DNA of 64,000 bases from Lepagella muris. GTDB taxonomy: Bacteria; Bacteroidota; Bacteroidia; Bacteroidales; Muribaculaceae. A program made the translations under genes and the position numbers. The notes under the pieces were generated by a model. It had not been told where the DNA came from. It saw nothing but the letters and a program-made list of their open reading frames with translations, and ran no database searches. Where the stretch lies: assembly GCF_004793975.1 (NCBI RefSeq), contig NZ_SRYB01000025.1, positions 1 to 64,000 of the forward strand. Direction: 5' to 3'. Of this stretch, positions 8,948 to 18,654 are shown piece by piece; positions within the stretch are counted from its first letter, which is position 1, and each line of letters begins with the position of its first letter.

Positions 8948-10603
8948 TCAATATCCTGGATTCTGAATTAATAAGTCATTCTTGTTGATTTCTGATGCAG
9001 GAAGAGGCACAAGGTTGTGTATATCTTCGAAAGATCTATCCTGAAGATCTTTGAGATAATATACTTTGCTGCCATCCGCTTTGCGTATAATGTTCATTCC
9101 ATGGAACATACCGGACTGAGTCTCCTTGCCAATCTTCCAACGACGAACGTCATACCACCGTTGTTCCTCAAACGCCAATTCTACCTTACGTTCATGACGT
9201 ATTTTCTCCATAAGGGCATCTCCACTTTCAGTTACGTCGGGAAGTATGTCTTGGCGTCCACCTCTGGCTCTTTCTCTGATCTTATTGACGTATGTTCTTG
9301 CTGTAGCATCATCGCCCAACATATACTTAGCTTCGGCGTAGATCAGATATATCTCAGCCAGGCGGCAATAGATCCAAGGATTCGAGGCGCGTACTGCACG
9401 CGGTGCGGTAATGTCTTCGGCAGCGAACTTGCGGATGGAATAATGACTTTTTGAATAGTTCCAGTTTTCAGTGCCTGAGTATTCGGAATCAAGACCACCG
9501 GTCTTACCATCTTCATTGACCCAATATTCTACCGGACGGTTCACGAAATTCTGACCGTCGCATACGACCGTTGCGTAGAAACGCGGGTCTCTGTTTGCCC
9601 ATGGATAGAGGTCGGAAGGATTTGACGGATCCATATAAGGTGTCGGATCGGGCATTGTGCCGTCTTCCATCTCATAGCTGTCTACCATCTCCTGAGTCAC
9701 GCAAGTGTAAGACCATCCGAGATAACCGTTCGGTTGGTTATACCAATTGAACCAATGTCCGAACTCCGTGTTATACAGACGCTGGAAAATGATCTCGGGG
9801 CTCATGTGGTTGTAGAACAAGCCTTGATAATCAGGGTCAAGTGAATATTGATTTAGAGCGAATAATTCTTCGCATGCATCTGCCACAGCTTGCCATTTCT
9901 GACGGTCGTTTGAAGGATTGTTCAACGGAGATGCCATATAGAGGAGTGTGCGGGCCTTATATGCGAGCGCGCTCCCTTTCGTGAGTCGCCCGAAATCTCC
10001 ACCCGTCTGTTTCAATGGGAGCAGATCGGCTGCTTTTTGGAATTCCTTAACGCAGAAATTAGCAACTTCGTCATAAGAGTTTCTTGCCACCATCATTTCC
10101 GGATCGTCAAGTTCGAAAGTACGTGTGATCAAAGGCACACCACCGAAATGCGATATTAAATCCAGATAGAAGAATGCCCTGAAGAATGTAGCTTCTCCGA
10201 TAAGTGTGCTCCTGTCTGGTTCGGGTACACGGTCAAGATTCTCAAGATTATTGAATACGATATTGATATTCTTGATATTTGTATAGTATTCTTTCCACAT
10301 ATTGAAGAATCCCATCATATCGGGTGTATAGCCGGTCTGTTCGATTTGCCATGCATTATTGTTATTGAAGTTAGACATGGCTTCATCGCAGAAATAACGG
10401 TGGCTCATCTCATTGAATCCATTCTTCGGATAAGTGTAGAACTTGGTTACATACGCCTCTGTCAGGGCGCCATCGGAGAATATCACGTCTTCCGTATAGG
10501 AATCGAGCGGTTCAAGGTCAAGCACGTCACAAGATGTCATAACCCCTGCAGTAAGGAGTAGTAATGTGCTTTTGTATATTAGAGATTTCATCGTATGATT
10601 CAT
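8948..10603 (-). CDS. susD: SusD-like outer-membrane glycan-binding lipoprotein
   Basis: Surface lipoprotein that forms the lid of a SusC/SusD importer and binds the polysaccharide. 551 residues, typical for the family. Signal and lipobox LLLLTAGVMTSC are followed by DVLDLEPLDSYTED, the usual SusD beginning. TPR-like helices include ANFCVKEFQKAADLLP and GSALAYKARTLLYMASPLN; the C-terminal RagB/SusD part has NPWIYCRLAEIYLIYAEAKYMLG, VNKIRERARG and IRHERKVELAFEEQRWYDVRRW, ending in PLPASEINKNDLLIQNPGY. The start at 10603 or at 10591 (MKSLIYK) is possible. It follows the SusC stop by 25 bases and is followed by a strong hairpin. Confidence 0.95.
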   Translation of the reverse strand: MNHTMKSLIYKSTLLLLTAGVMTSCDVLDLEPLDSYTEDVIFSDGALTEAYVTKFYTYPKNGFNEMSHRYFCDEAMSNFNNNNAWQIEQTGYTPDMMGFFNMWKEYYTNIKNINIVFNNLENLDRVPEPDRSTLIGEATFFRAFFYLDLISHFGGVPLITRTFELDDPEMMVARNSYDEVANFCVKEFQKAADLLPLKQTGGDFGRLTKGSALAYKARTLLYMASPLNNPSNDRQKWQAVADACEELFALNQYSLDPDYQGLFYNHMSPEIIFQRLYNTEFGHWFNWYNQPNGYLGWSYTCVTQEMVDSYEMEDGTMPDPTPYMDPSNPSDLYPWANRDPRFYATVVCDGQNFVNRPVEYWVNEDGKTGGLDSEYSGTENWNYSKSHYSIRKFAAEDITAPRAVRASNPWIYCRLAEIYLIYAEAKYMLGDDATARTYVNKIRERARGGRQDILPDVTESGDALMEKIRHERKVELAFEEQRWYDVRRWKIGKETQSGMFHGMNIIRKADGSKVYYLKDLQDRSFEDIHNLVPLPASEINKNDLLIQNPGY

Positions 10604-10628
10604 AAAAGTTATAATTTGGAAAAATCGT

Positions 10629-13600
10629 TTAGAAACTTACATTCAGACCGAATGTGAATACTCTCTGCAAAGGATAAGACTGTCCTGTGGAAGTGGCGTC
10701 AGATTCTGGATCTTGAAGTTTGATCTTATCAAGTACGAAAAGATTTGTGCCGGAGAAGAACACTCTAAGATTTTGCAGACCGATTTTGCTTGTGATTTTT
10801 GTGGGGAAGTTATAATATACTTCCAGATTCTTAAGGCGGAGGAAGGATGCGTCATAGAGCCAGAAGTCGCTCCAGTTTGTATTGTTGTCACCATCCTTGT
10901 TGAATGCACGCGGATATTTGGAATTAGGAGTTTCCTCAGCTGATATCCAACGGTTGTTGTAGTAATCCTTGTCGAGGTTGTAGGAATAGGGCACTATCAT
11001 CTGGTTTGCCTGTCCTTGTCCTGTCCATGTCATATTGATGCCTATGCCTTTCCATTCCGCGCCGTAATTGATACCGTAGATTATGCGGGGGATGTTGCCA
11101 TAGTCGCTACGGATACGGTCATCAGACGTGATTTTACCATCGTTGTTGATATCTACATATTTTATAATCGCCTGGTTGTGCGCCTGCAAGGTGCGGGGTA
11201 TTATCGATCTCCTCTTGAGTCTGGTAGATGCCGTCGGACTTATACATCAAATAAGTGTCAATGCTTTTGCCTGTACGTCTCTGCCATTCGGGTACTGTCT
11301 GCGCCTCATCGAAATAGATAATCTTGTTGCGTGTGTAGGTAAGGTTGCCCGACACAAAGTAAGATACGTTGCCGATACGGTTGCGGTGTGTAAGCATAAT
11401 CTCGACACCCTGGTTGCTGACTTCTCCAATGTTCTGGTCGGGGAGAGTGAGTCCGGTGTAGTCAGGTATGGACGCGTTCTTGGGAGTAAGGATATCCTTG
11501 CGTTTCTGATAGAAATATTCAGCAGTGAAGCCCAGCATACCATGCCATAGCGATCCGTCGATACCGATATTTTTAGTGTCGACTTTCTCCCATGTGATGT
11601 TGGTGTTCCCGATGAGACCGGGAGCGAATCCCTTTGAACGTTCAGGATCGGTGCCTAAAATAGCGCCTGCCCCCATGGTGTATGTGCTGAGGTATTGGAA
11701 TGCATCAACACGGTCATTTCCGAGTTTTCCCCATGATGCACGGAGCTTGAGGTCGTCAACTATATCTGTATTGTCTTGGATGAATTTCTCTTGACCGAAA
11801 CGCCAGCCTACGGAAACACCCGGGAAAGTACCCCAGCGTTTCTTGGGCGCGAAATTCATTGACCCATCACGACGTAAGGTAAATTCCACAAGATATTTAT
11901 CCTGGAAATTATAGTTGAAACGTCCGAAGATATTCTGTTTAGACTCATGGTAGCCATATCCCGAGTTGCTCTTGTCTTTATCTCCTCCGAAGTTAAGATA
12001 GTCGGGTTTGCTGCTCATGAAGTCCTTACGGAAAGCTGAGAAATACTCACCCTGGTATTTGCTCTGCTCGTAACCTATGAATACTCCGATAGTGTGGTCT
12101 CCGAAGGTGCGATCATAAGCTAATTTGAAGAAAAGGGATGTGCGGGAGTTGTCATCATGATTCTGATTCAGATCTCGCACGCCTCCGTTTGTATTGGTTG
12201 TGCGTTTGTCATATTCCTTTGTCAGTGGGTTGTAGGTGTAGGTGTCCCACATGTCAAAGAATTTTTTCTGGTCACGTGCGTGATAATCCACTGCTACGTA
12301 GCCAGAGAATGACAGACCCTTTGTGATCCATGGCATTTGGAGATCGAAACTTAATTTTGTATCAAGGAAAGTGTCTTTTATCCTGTTATAACCTGTGGTC
12401 TCTCCATCAATGAGTAGAGCGAGGTTGTTACCTCCGGAAATACCCGGACCGGGAAGACCGTTGGGGTAGAAGTCGTATAGCCAGGGATATGCCATCATTG
12501 CCTCCCAAAAGATACTACTTGTAGATGTTATTGCATTATTTCGTGCTTCCCTTCGCGCCGCAATGTCAAATCCTATTTTTAGGTCGCGGAATATCTGTGC
12601 GTCAATGTTGGATCGCACTTGATACGTCTGATAATTCAGTTTTGTATTTCTGTAGTTTGGCTCCTGATAAGAATAGTCGCCAGATATATAATATCTCACT
12701 CTGTCGTTGCCACCGTTGAGTGCCAGCGAGTGACGGGTAGATGGTGTAGCCTTGCGGAATACTACCTTCATCCAATCGGTGTCTCCATATTGGTCGCGAT
12801 TGATTGTGCCGTCAAGATATCCTCCCTTTATGTTTTCAAACTGGGCGGTCTGTCCTTTATATTTTGAGATTTCATCGCTCCACACCATATTTTCATACGC
12901 ATTCATCAGATTTGGCTGCCGTGTGTTTTGTTGCAGTGAGAATGTGCCATTGTAGGTGATTGTCGGCTTCTGTATGGTACCTCGTTTTGTGGTTACTAGA
13001 ATAACTCCGTTAGCTGCTTCTGCACCATATATTGCTGCAGATGCGTCCTTCAAGACATTGATGGATTCTATATCATTCGGATTAAGGCGCTCAAGTCCAT
13101 CTCTATTGGCTACTCCGTCTATAATAATAAGAGGAGAATTGTCGTTAAGAGTACCTTTGCCTCGTATGTATATGTTTGACCAGTCGGACCCAGGTTCGCC
13201 TGAACGTGTGTTGGCGACTACACCGGGAATTTGTCCGGCAAATGTATTTGTCACGTTGGCAACGCCCGAGGTCTTTAGATCGCTACCTTTCACGGAAGAT
13301 ACGGATCCTGTCAAAGTCCCCTTTTTCTGCACGCCATATCCCACGACTACTACCTCATCAAGATTGGATGTGCTTTCTGTCAATGATATCGTCATGTTGT
13401 CAGAAGCCTTGCATTCGAGGCTTTGGTAGCCGGTATAAGAGACGAGAAGTGTAGATCCGGGTACGACATTTATAGAGAAATTACCGTCGATATCCGAGGC
13501 AGTCCCTACGGCGGTACCCTTCACCATTACCGTCGCACCGATCAATGGTTCGTGAGTCCTGGCATCAACTATAACTCCTGTTATAGTTTTTAGCTGTTGT

Positions 13601-13725
13601 TCCGATTGCTTTTGTTGTGGAGCACGGGCATATACCCCCACCGGGCACGCGGAAACTACACATAATGCCATCATCCCGGCAGCGATAAGAGTTTTACCGG
13701 AAGTGTTGTTGGAATTTGAAATCAT
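10629..13725 (-). pseudogene. susC: SusC-like TonB-dependent transporter, disrupted by a one-base frameshift
   Basis: Outer-membrane importer of the polysaccharide locus. In order: signal peptide; carboxypeptidase-D-like domain (ITGVIVDARTHEPLIGATVM, about residues 48-125); TonB plug (VVVGYGVQKKGTLTGSVSSV...); and a long beta-barrel. The frame runs 863 codons from 13725 to 11134 and ends in a nonsense tail (KICRYQQRW). The remaining 180 or so residues (YVDINNDGKITSDDRI to a C-terminal GLNVSF, stop at 10629) are in another frame. The shift maps to a four-T run at 11160-11163 (AAAA on the coding strand): deleting one base restores GDYKYVDINNDG and a full protein of about 1040 residues. Either a real loss of function, a phase-variable state or a sequencing error; a four-base run is short for slippage. 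The flanking genes are intact. Confidence 0.9.
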
Positions 13726-13768
13726 TTCCTGGTAGATTTTTAGGTTAAAAATTGGTTAATATTGGTTA

Positions 13769-15709
13769 TCAGCGTATGACGGCGGCATAGCCTCCGCCGG
13801 AATACATATTTATGGTCAGGATATCGCCGGCTTTCACGTCTTTTGTGCGGCGCGCGAAGTCGTTTGCATCACGATCGACGTTTACACCATCTTCCCATGC
13901 TGTCAGCGTCTTGTTCCCTTCAATGAAATCAAGGGGGATATCAAAGGATTTACCCTCTTTGCCACACATGCCTCCGATATACCAGGTATCGCCACTGCGT
14001 CGGGCTATCACGGTATATTCTCCGATCTTAGCTTGTATCACCTTTGTCTCATCCCACACCACCGGCACTTGAGATAGAAATTCCATACATTCCGGTTCGC
14101 GATAATATTTTGTCGGAGAGTCGGCAAGCATCTGCAATGGACTTTCATAGACCACATACATCCCCAATTGATGACAACGTGTGCCGATAGAGGCGGGATG
14201 ATTATAGTCTACCTTATGACTCTTCTCATGAAGGTTTGTCATTGAACCGGGAGTGTAGTCCATCGGACCCGCCACCATTCGGGTGAAGGGTAGTATTAGA
14301 TTATGCTGTGGTGTCACCTTGCTGCTCCATTTGTGATTCTCCAGACCTGCGACACCTTCAGAAGTGAGCACATTCGGGAAAGTCCTGAGCCATCCCGTAG
14401 GTTTATAGGCACCATGGAAATCCACGAGTAGCTTATGGGCTGCCGCCTTTCGTGCCACATCATAATAGAAATCCACCATTGCCTGATCATCACGATTCAT
14501 GAAGTCCATCTTGATACCCTTGATTCCCCATTTCTCAAATTGAGCGAGAGCCTTATCAAGCTGCTTGCTGAAAGGAGCCCATGATACCCAAAGGATAAGG
14601 TCTACACCCTTTTCCTTACCGTATGCCACGAGACGCGGTATGTCGATATCCGGTATTGTCTTGGTAACATCCCATTCCTCCGACCATCCATCGTCGATTA
14701 CCACATATTCCAGACCATATTTCGATGCAAAGTCAATGAAATATTCGTAGGTTTCATTATTGATGCCGCTCTTGAAGTCAACGCCTGTCACCATAAGGTC
14801 GTTATACCAGTCCCATGCGATCTTCCCCGGTTTTACCCAAGAATAATCACCTTTACTTTCAGGAGCGAGCTTATATATGAGTTGGTTGGTGATGAGATTG
14901 GCATCGTTGTCGGCTACTATGACGGCACGCCAAGGGAAACTTCGGCGTCCTGTGGTGCGTGCTATATAGTTTGCGCGTTTTGATGGGAAAATCTGGCGTC
15001 CCGGAGTTGCTTTCTCTTCCAACGCCACGTTGGCAAACATCCCCGCAAATTCCCGTTCACTCTGTTTTCGCAGGAACATTCCCGGATAGCTATCAAGATC
15101 AGACTCGCTTATGAACACCCTTATATTGTCATCCCCTTTCATGAGAAGAGGGGTGCAGCAATACTGGTCGGTCTTTATTTCTGAAAGTTTTAGAGGGGTA
15201 AACGTAGGTTGCTGTGCAGTCAGCAGGCTTTTCACTTCGGGGAATAGTGTCTCATAGTAGCCTGCCAACCGGAAAGTGGCTTCCTCGTCAAGCACATTGA
15301 TTGAATCTTTGAACTGGGTGTTGAAGCGGTAGCCGAATCCATCATCGTATACCCTGAACTCAAGCGACCAATCCCCGGCGTGAAGCTCCATACTATTATA
15401 TTCATCCTTGATATCTGCGCTTTTTTGGCGAATAACCGGATGTAGGATATCATTGGCAGACTTGCGTGTCACTTTCTTTACGTTGGCATTGTGTCCTATC
15501 ACCTTTCCGTTGGAACATGTCATGGAGATTGGAGAGGGCTCAATGATTTGTTTGTTGCCATATTCTACTTCGTATGTCGTGACTTTGCCGCAATTCACAG
15601 TCACGGAAAGGCGGTTGTCGGGAGAACTGACTCTCCATTCCTTGGCGTTTGACGTGAACGTTGTCATGAAAGAGAAGCAGAGCAATACAGATAAGGGATA
15701 TCTTTTCAT
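13769..15709 (-). CDS. Glycoside hydrolase family 97 (alpha-galactosidase/alpha-glucosidase type)
   Basis: Secreted 646-residue GH97 enzyme. Signal peptide MKRYPLSVLLCFSFMTTFTSNA, then an N-terminal beta domain (EWRVSSPDNRLSVTVNC), a TIM barrel (WDWYNDLMV, YVVIDDGWSEEWD, LILWVSWAPF) and a short C-terminal beta domain (LTAWEDGVNVDRDANDFARR). Asp 402 in GIKMDFMNRDDQ sits where retaining GH97 enzymes have their nucleophile, and Glu 451 in LTSEGVAGLE is a candidate acid/base. This favours the retaining, alpha-galactosidase-like subgroup over the inverting SusB group; that is inference from the motif. Also present are R-TGRRSFPWRA and GPMDYTPGSM, common in the family. It lies 44 bases upstream of susC on the same strand and probably leads the operon. 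A TAATTTTG -7 box lies at 15775-15782. Confidence 0.92.
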   Translation of the reverse strand: MKRYPLSVLLCFSFMTTFTSNAKEWRVSSPDNRLSVTVNCGKVTTYEVEYGNKQIIEPSPISMTCSNGKVIGHNANVKKVTRKSANDILHPVIRQKSADIKDEYNSMELHAGDWSLEFRVYDDGFGYRFNTQFKDSINVLDEEATFRLAGYYETLFPEVKSLLTAQQPTFTPLKLSEIKTDQYCCTPLLMKGDDNIRVFISESDLDSYPGMFLRKQSEREFAGMFANVALEEKATPGRQIFPSKRANYIARTTGRRSFPWRAVIVADNDANLITNQLIYKLAPESKGDYSWVKPGKIAWDWYNDLMVTGVDFKSGINNETYEYFIDFASKYGLEYVVIDDGWSEEWDVTKTIPDIDIPRLVAYGKEKGVDLILWVSWAPFSKQLDKALAQFEKWGIKGIKMDFMNRDDQAMVDFYYDVARKAAAHKLLVDFHGAYKPTGWLRTFPNVLTSEGVAGLENHKWSSKVTPQHNLILPFTRMVAGPMDYTPGSMTNLHEKSHKVDYNHPASIGTRCHQLGMYVVYESPLQMLADSPTKYYREPECMEFLSQVPVVWDETKVIQAKIGEYTVIARRSGDTWYIGGMCGKEGKSFDIPLDFIEGNKTLTAWEDGVNVDRDANDFARRTKDVKAGDILTINMYSGGGYAAVIR

Positions 15710-15774
15710 GATAGTTTTGTTTGGTAGGTTATACTTTCCCTCGGAGAGAGATGATGGTTTGATTTTCGATATCG

Positions 15775-15782
15775 CAAAATTA
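15775..15782 (-). promoter_or_regulatory. -7 promoter box for the GH97-SusC-SusD operon
   Basis: The minus-strand sequence TAATTTTG fits the TAnnTTTG consensus. No good TTTG element lies 19-20 bases upstream, as expected for an activator-dependent promoter. It lies 66 bases before the GH97 start codon. Confidence 0.5.
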
Positions 15783-15812
15783 GTAATTGGAGTGCCTAAG
15801 AGATGGCTTAGA

Positions 15813-15839
15813 CGTACAAATCATTGATGTTATCGTACA
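15813..15839. promoter_or_regulatory. Candidate activator site: CGTACA direct repeat
   Basis: CGTACA occurs at 15813-15818 and again at 15834-15839, starts exactly 21 bases (two helical turns) apart, about 30-60 bases upstream of the GH97 -7 box and within the divergent GH97/GH31 intergenic region. This is the spacing expected for a dimeric AraC-type output domain such as that of the HTCS. Assignment to the HTCS is inference. Confidence 0.35.
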
Positions 15840-16089
15840 TTGTATGCGCCCGTATGTCCATTCTTTTGATGAAATAATACATTTTTAAGTATTAATATAT
15901 TTATTAACAGGGATATATGATTTAAATTTCAAAAAGGGGAGAATCACTCAAAAAAACGCCTGCATATTATGTCAGATTAAAAAATAATATCTAAATTTAC
16001 ACATGATTATCTGTCTGCACCCCTTGAAGTATTGCCTTTTAGGGGAATGTGGAGGACTGAGACGGAAATTTCCAAATACTATATATCCC

Positions 16090-18648
16090 ATGAAGAATTA
16101 CGGAATGAAGAAGATTTTCACAGCATGTCTCACCGTCTTATCGGTGTTTTCTCTGTCAGCCACGACACCGCAGACAGATGGAATTGTCTATAAGGACAAG
16201 ACGAAACGTTTTACGGTAGTGTCCGACGGGCTTGTCAGGATGGAATATGCGCCCGACGGAAAATTCAACGATGCCCCCAGTTTTATAGGCTACAACAGGT
16301 CGTATCCAAAGACTGACGCCAAGGTGACAGACGACGGGAAGAACGTGACGATAACCACGTCGAAACTTACCCTTAATTACAAGAAGTGCAACAGCCCCTT
16401 CTCGGCAGATAACCTCACTATAGTATCGGCTGAGGGTGTCAAGCCTTTTGAGTGGAAGCCGGGCACTCCACAGAAGATGAATCTGGAGGGCACCACACGC
16501 ACGCTCGACTGGTGGAACGGTGATGAATTGCAGTGGGAAAACAGAGAGGGGGAATGGTGCACACGTCCGGGCAAACTTGATCCGGGTGTACTCGCCCGTG
16601 ACGGTTGGACTCTTATTGACGATTCACGCGGCTTCCTGCTGGATGATGATCCGGTGATTCCCTGGGTAAAGAAGCGCAAGTCAAAGAAAGGTGCACAGGA
16701 TTTCTATTTCATCGGCTACGGTTCCGACTATAAGGGTGCGCTTAAGGACTTCACTACGCTTTCCGGGAAGATACCTATTCTTCCCCGTTATGCTTTCGGC
16801 TACTGGTGGTCGAGATGGTGGGCTTATTCCGAGCATGAGGTACGTCAGCTGATCGACAATTTCAAATCGTATGACATACCTGTGGAGGTGCTGGTCATTG
16901 ACATGGACTGGCATTACACTGACGCCGAACATGGAGGCTGGACCGGCTGGACCTGGAACCGCCGCCTGTTCCCCGAGCCGGAGAAATTCCTCAACTATCT
17001 GCGTGACCGCAACCTGAAGGTGACGCTCAACTTGCATCCTGCCTCCGGCATCAAGAAGTTTGAGCAGGCATATCCTCAGATTGCACGCGAGAATGGCGTG
17101 GATCCTAAGACGGAAAAGGATATTCCGTGGGTATCGTCTGACCGCACGTTTATCAACAGCGTCTTTGACCATATCCTCGACCCCATGACGAAAGAGGGCG
17201 TCAGCTTCTGGTGGCTTGACTGGCAGCAGAGTCTATATGATTCGAAAATGGATTCCCTAAGCAACACATGGTGGCTTAACCATACGTTCTTCAACAAGAT
17301 GAAGAATACGAGCGATGCCCGCCCGATTATCTTCCACCGTTGGGGCGGTCTGGGCAACCACCGTTATCAGCTTGGTTTCTCCGGCGACAGCTACACCACA
17401 TGGAAGACCTTGGAATACATGCCCTATTTTACGAGCACGGCTTCCAACGTTGGTTACGGATATTGGGGACACGACATAGGTGGCTTCCGTGCCCTTCCCG
17501 GCGACTCCATCATAGACCTGGAACTCTACACCCGTTTCTTCCAATTCGGTGCATATTCTCCCGTGATGCGCACCCATTCCGACAAGAAGGTTCATCTTAA
17601 TAAGGAGCCGTGGAATTTCGACAGGGAGACGCTTAATCTGATAAGGGATGCCGTCAAGCTGCGCTACCGCAACGTGCCATATATCTATTCCATGGCTCGC
17701 AAGACGTATGACGACGGTGTGTCGATCTGCCGTCCGATGTATTATGAATATCCCGAGACAGAGGAGGCATACGATTACAAGGGGCAGTATTATTTCGGCG
17801 ACAACATGATAGTTGCGCCTGTGGTCTCTCCGGCTGTCGATGGCTATTCCAAGATAAAGGTATGGCTTCCGGAGGGGAAATGGTATGAGGAGTCGTCAGG
17901 CACGCTTCTGGATGGCAACAGGGTCTATGAACGCACCATGGCGATGGATGAATATCCCGTCTATATCAAGGCAGGGTCGGTGATTCCTCATCATGCGGCA
18001 TCTGTCGATAATCTGCGGTCAAATTCCGCTCCTCTCTCAATCAGTGTATATCCCGGCGGAGACGGCGAGTTTGACCTGTATGAGGATTTCGGCGACGACG
18101 ATAACTATGCCGATAATTTCGCGGTCACAAAGATACGCTCGCATCGTGAGGGGAACACCCTTGACATCACTTTCGAACCCAGAAAGGGCTCTTATCGTGA
18201 GATGCCCTCCAAAAGGGATGTTGACGTGAAGATTCATGCCACATTGCAGCCGGAGAAAGTGACGGTAGATGGTATGCCTGTGGAATACACCTATTCTCCG
18301 GAGGAGTTGGCAGTGGTGGTTGATCTTGGTGACTATGACTGCGCCAAAGGGAAGAGGATAAACATGGTCTTCCCGGAGAATGCTGACGAGGCTGACGGCA
18401 CTATAGGAAGCATGCACCGTTTTGTCAAGGCATTCGGGAAGTTGAAGGATAAATATGCCGAACTTGAGGTCAATGAGGATTTCGGCACCATGAGCGTGAT
18501 ATATGAGATGCTCGAATATTATCCGACAGAGAGCAGAGAGCGTCTTTTCACATTCCGCGACAAATTTTCGCGACTCAAGGATATAGTTGCCGGTCAGCCT
18601 ATGCCGGAGAGTGCGCGCAAATGGTTTGTGAAGGCGGTAGGGCTCTGA
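16090..18648 (+). CDS. Glycoside hydrolase family 31 (alpha-glucosidase/alpha-xylosidase type)
   Basis: Secreted retaining alpha-glycosidase. The start at 16090 is chosen because it gives a signal peptide (MKNYGMKKIFTACLTVLSVFSLSA); the frame stays open to 16003. About 852 residues. N-terminal galactose-mutarotase-like domain; GH31 barrel with EVLVIDMDWHYTD, nucleophile Asp 377 in WWLDWQQ, acid/base Asp 433 in FSGDSYTTW, and GYWGHDIGGF; then beta domains with YPGGDGEFDLYEDFGDD, a DUF5110-like segment. A C-terminal helical extension (FVKAFGKLKDKYAELE...) follows. Convergent to trkH with only six bases between the stops. Divergent from GH97, so both probably respond to the same regulator. Confidence 0.93.
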   Translation: MKNYGMKKIFTACLTVLSVFSLSATTPQTDGIVYKDKTKRFTVVSDGLVRMEYAPDGKFNDAPSFIGYNRSYPKTDAKVTDDGKNVTITTSKLTLNYKKCNSPFSADNLTIVSAEGVKPFEWKPGTPQKMNLEGTTRTLDWWNGDELQWENREGEWCTRPGKLDPGVLARDGWTLIDDSRGFLLDDDPVIPWVKKRKSKKGAQDFYFIGYGSDYKGALKDFTTLSGKIPILPRYAFGYWWSRWWAYSEHEVRQLIDNFKSYDIPVEVLVIDMDWHYTDAEHGGWTGWTWNRRLFPEPEKFLNYLRDRNLKVTLNLHPASGIKKFEQAYPQIARENGVDPKTEKDIPWVSSDRTFINSVFDHILDPMTKEGVSFWWLDWQQSLYDSKMDSLSNTWWLNHTFFNKMKNTSDARPIIFHRWGGLGNHRYQLGFSGDSYTTWKTLEYMPYFTSTASNVGYGYWGHDIGGFRALPGDSIIDLELYTRFFQFGAYSPVMRTHSDKKVHLNKEPWNFDRETLNLIRDAVKLRYRNVPYIYSMARKTYDDGVSICRPMYYEYPETEEAYDYKGQYYFGDNMIVAPVVSPAVDGYSKIKVWLPEGKWYEESSGTLLDGNRVYERTMAMDEYPVYIKAGSVIPHHAASVDNLRSNSAPLSISVYPGGDGEFDLYEDFGDDDNYADNFAVTKIRSHREGNTLDITFEPRKGSYREMPSKRDVDVKIHATLQPEKVTVDGMPVEYTYSPEELAVVVDLGDYDCAKGKRINMVFPENADEADGTIGSMHRFVKAFGKLKDKYAELEVNEDFGTMSVIYEMLEYYPTESRERLFTFRDKFSRLKDIVAGQPMPESARKWFVKAVGL

Positions 18649-18654
18649 GTGCGC

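Noticed and set aside
11134..11190. Programmed frameshift in SusC
   Set aside because: The site is a plain four-base run without a slippery heptamer or downstream structure typical of programmed shifts.
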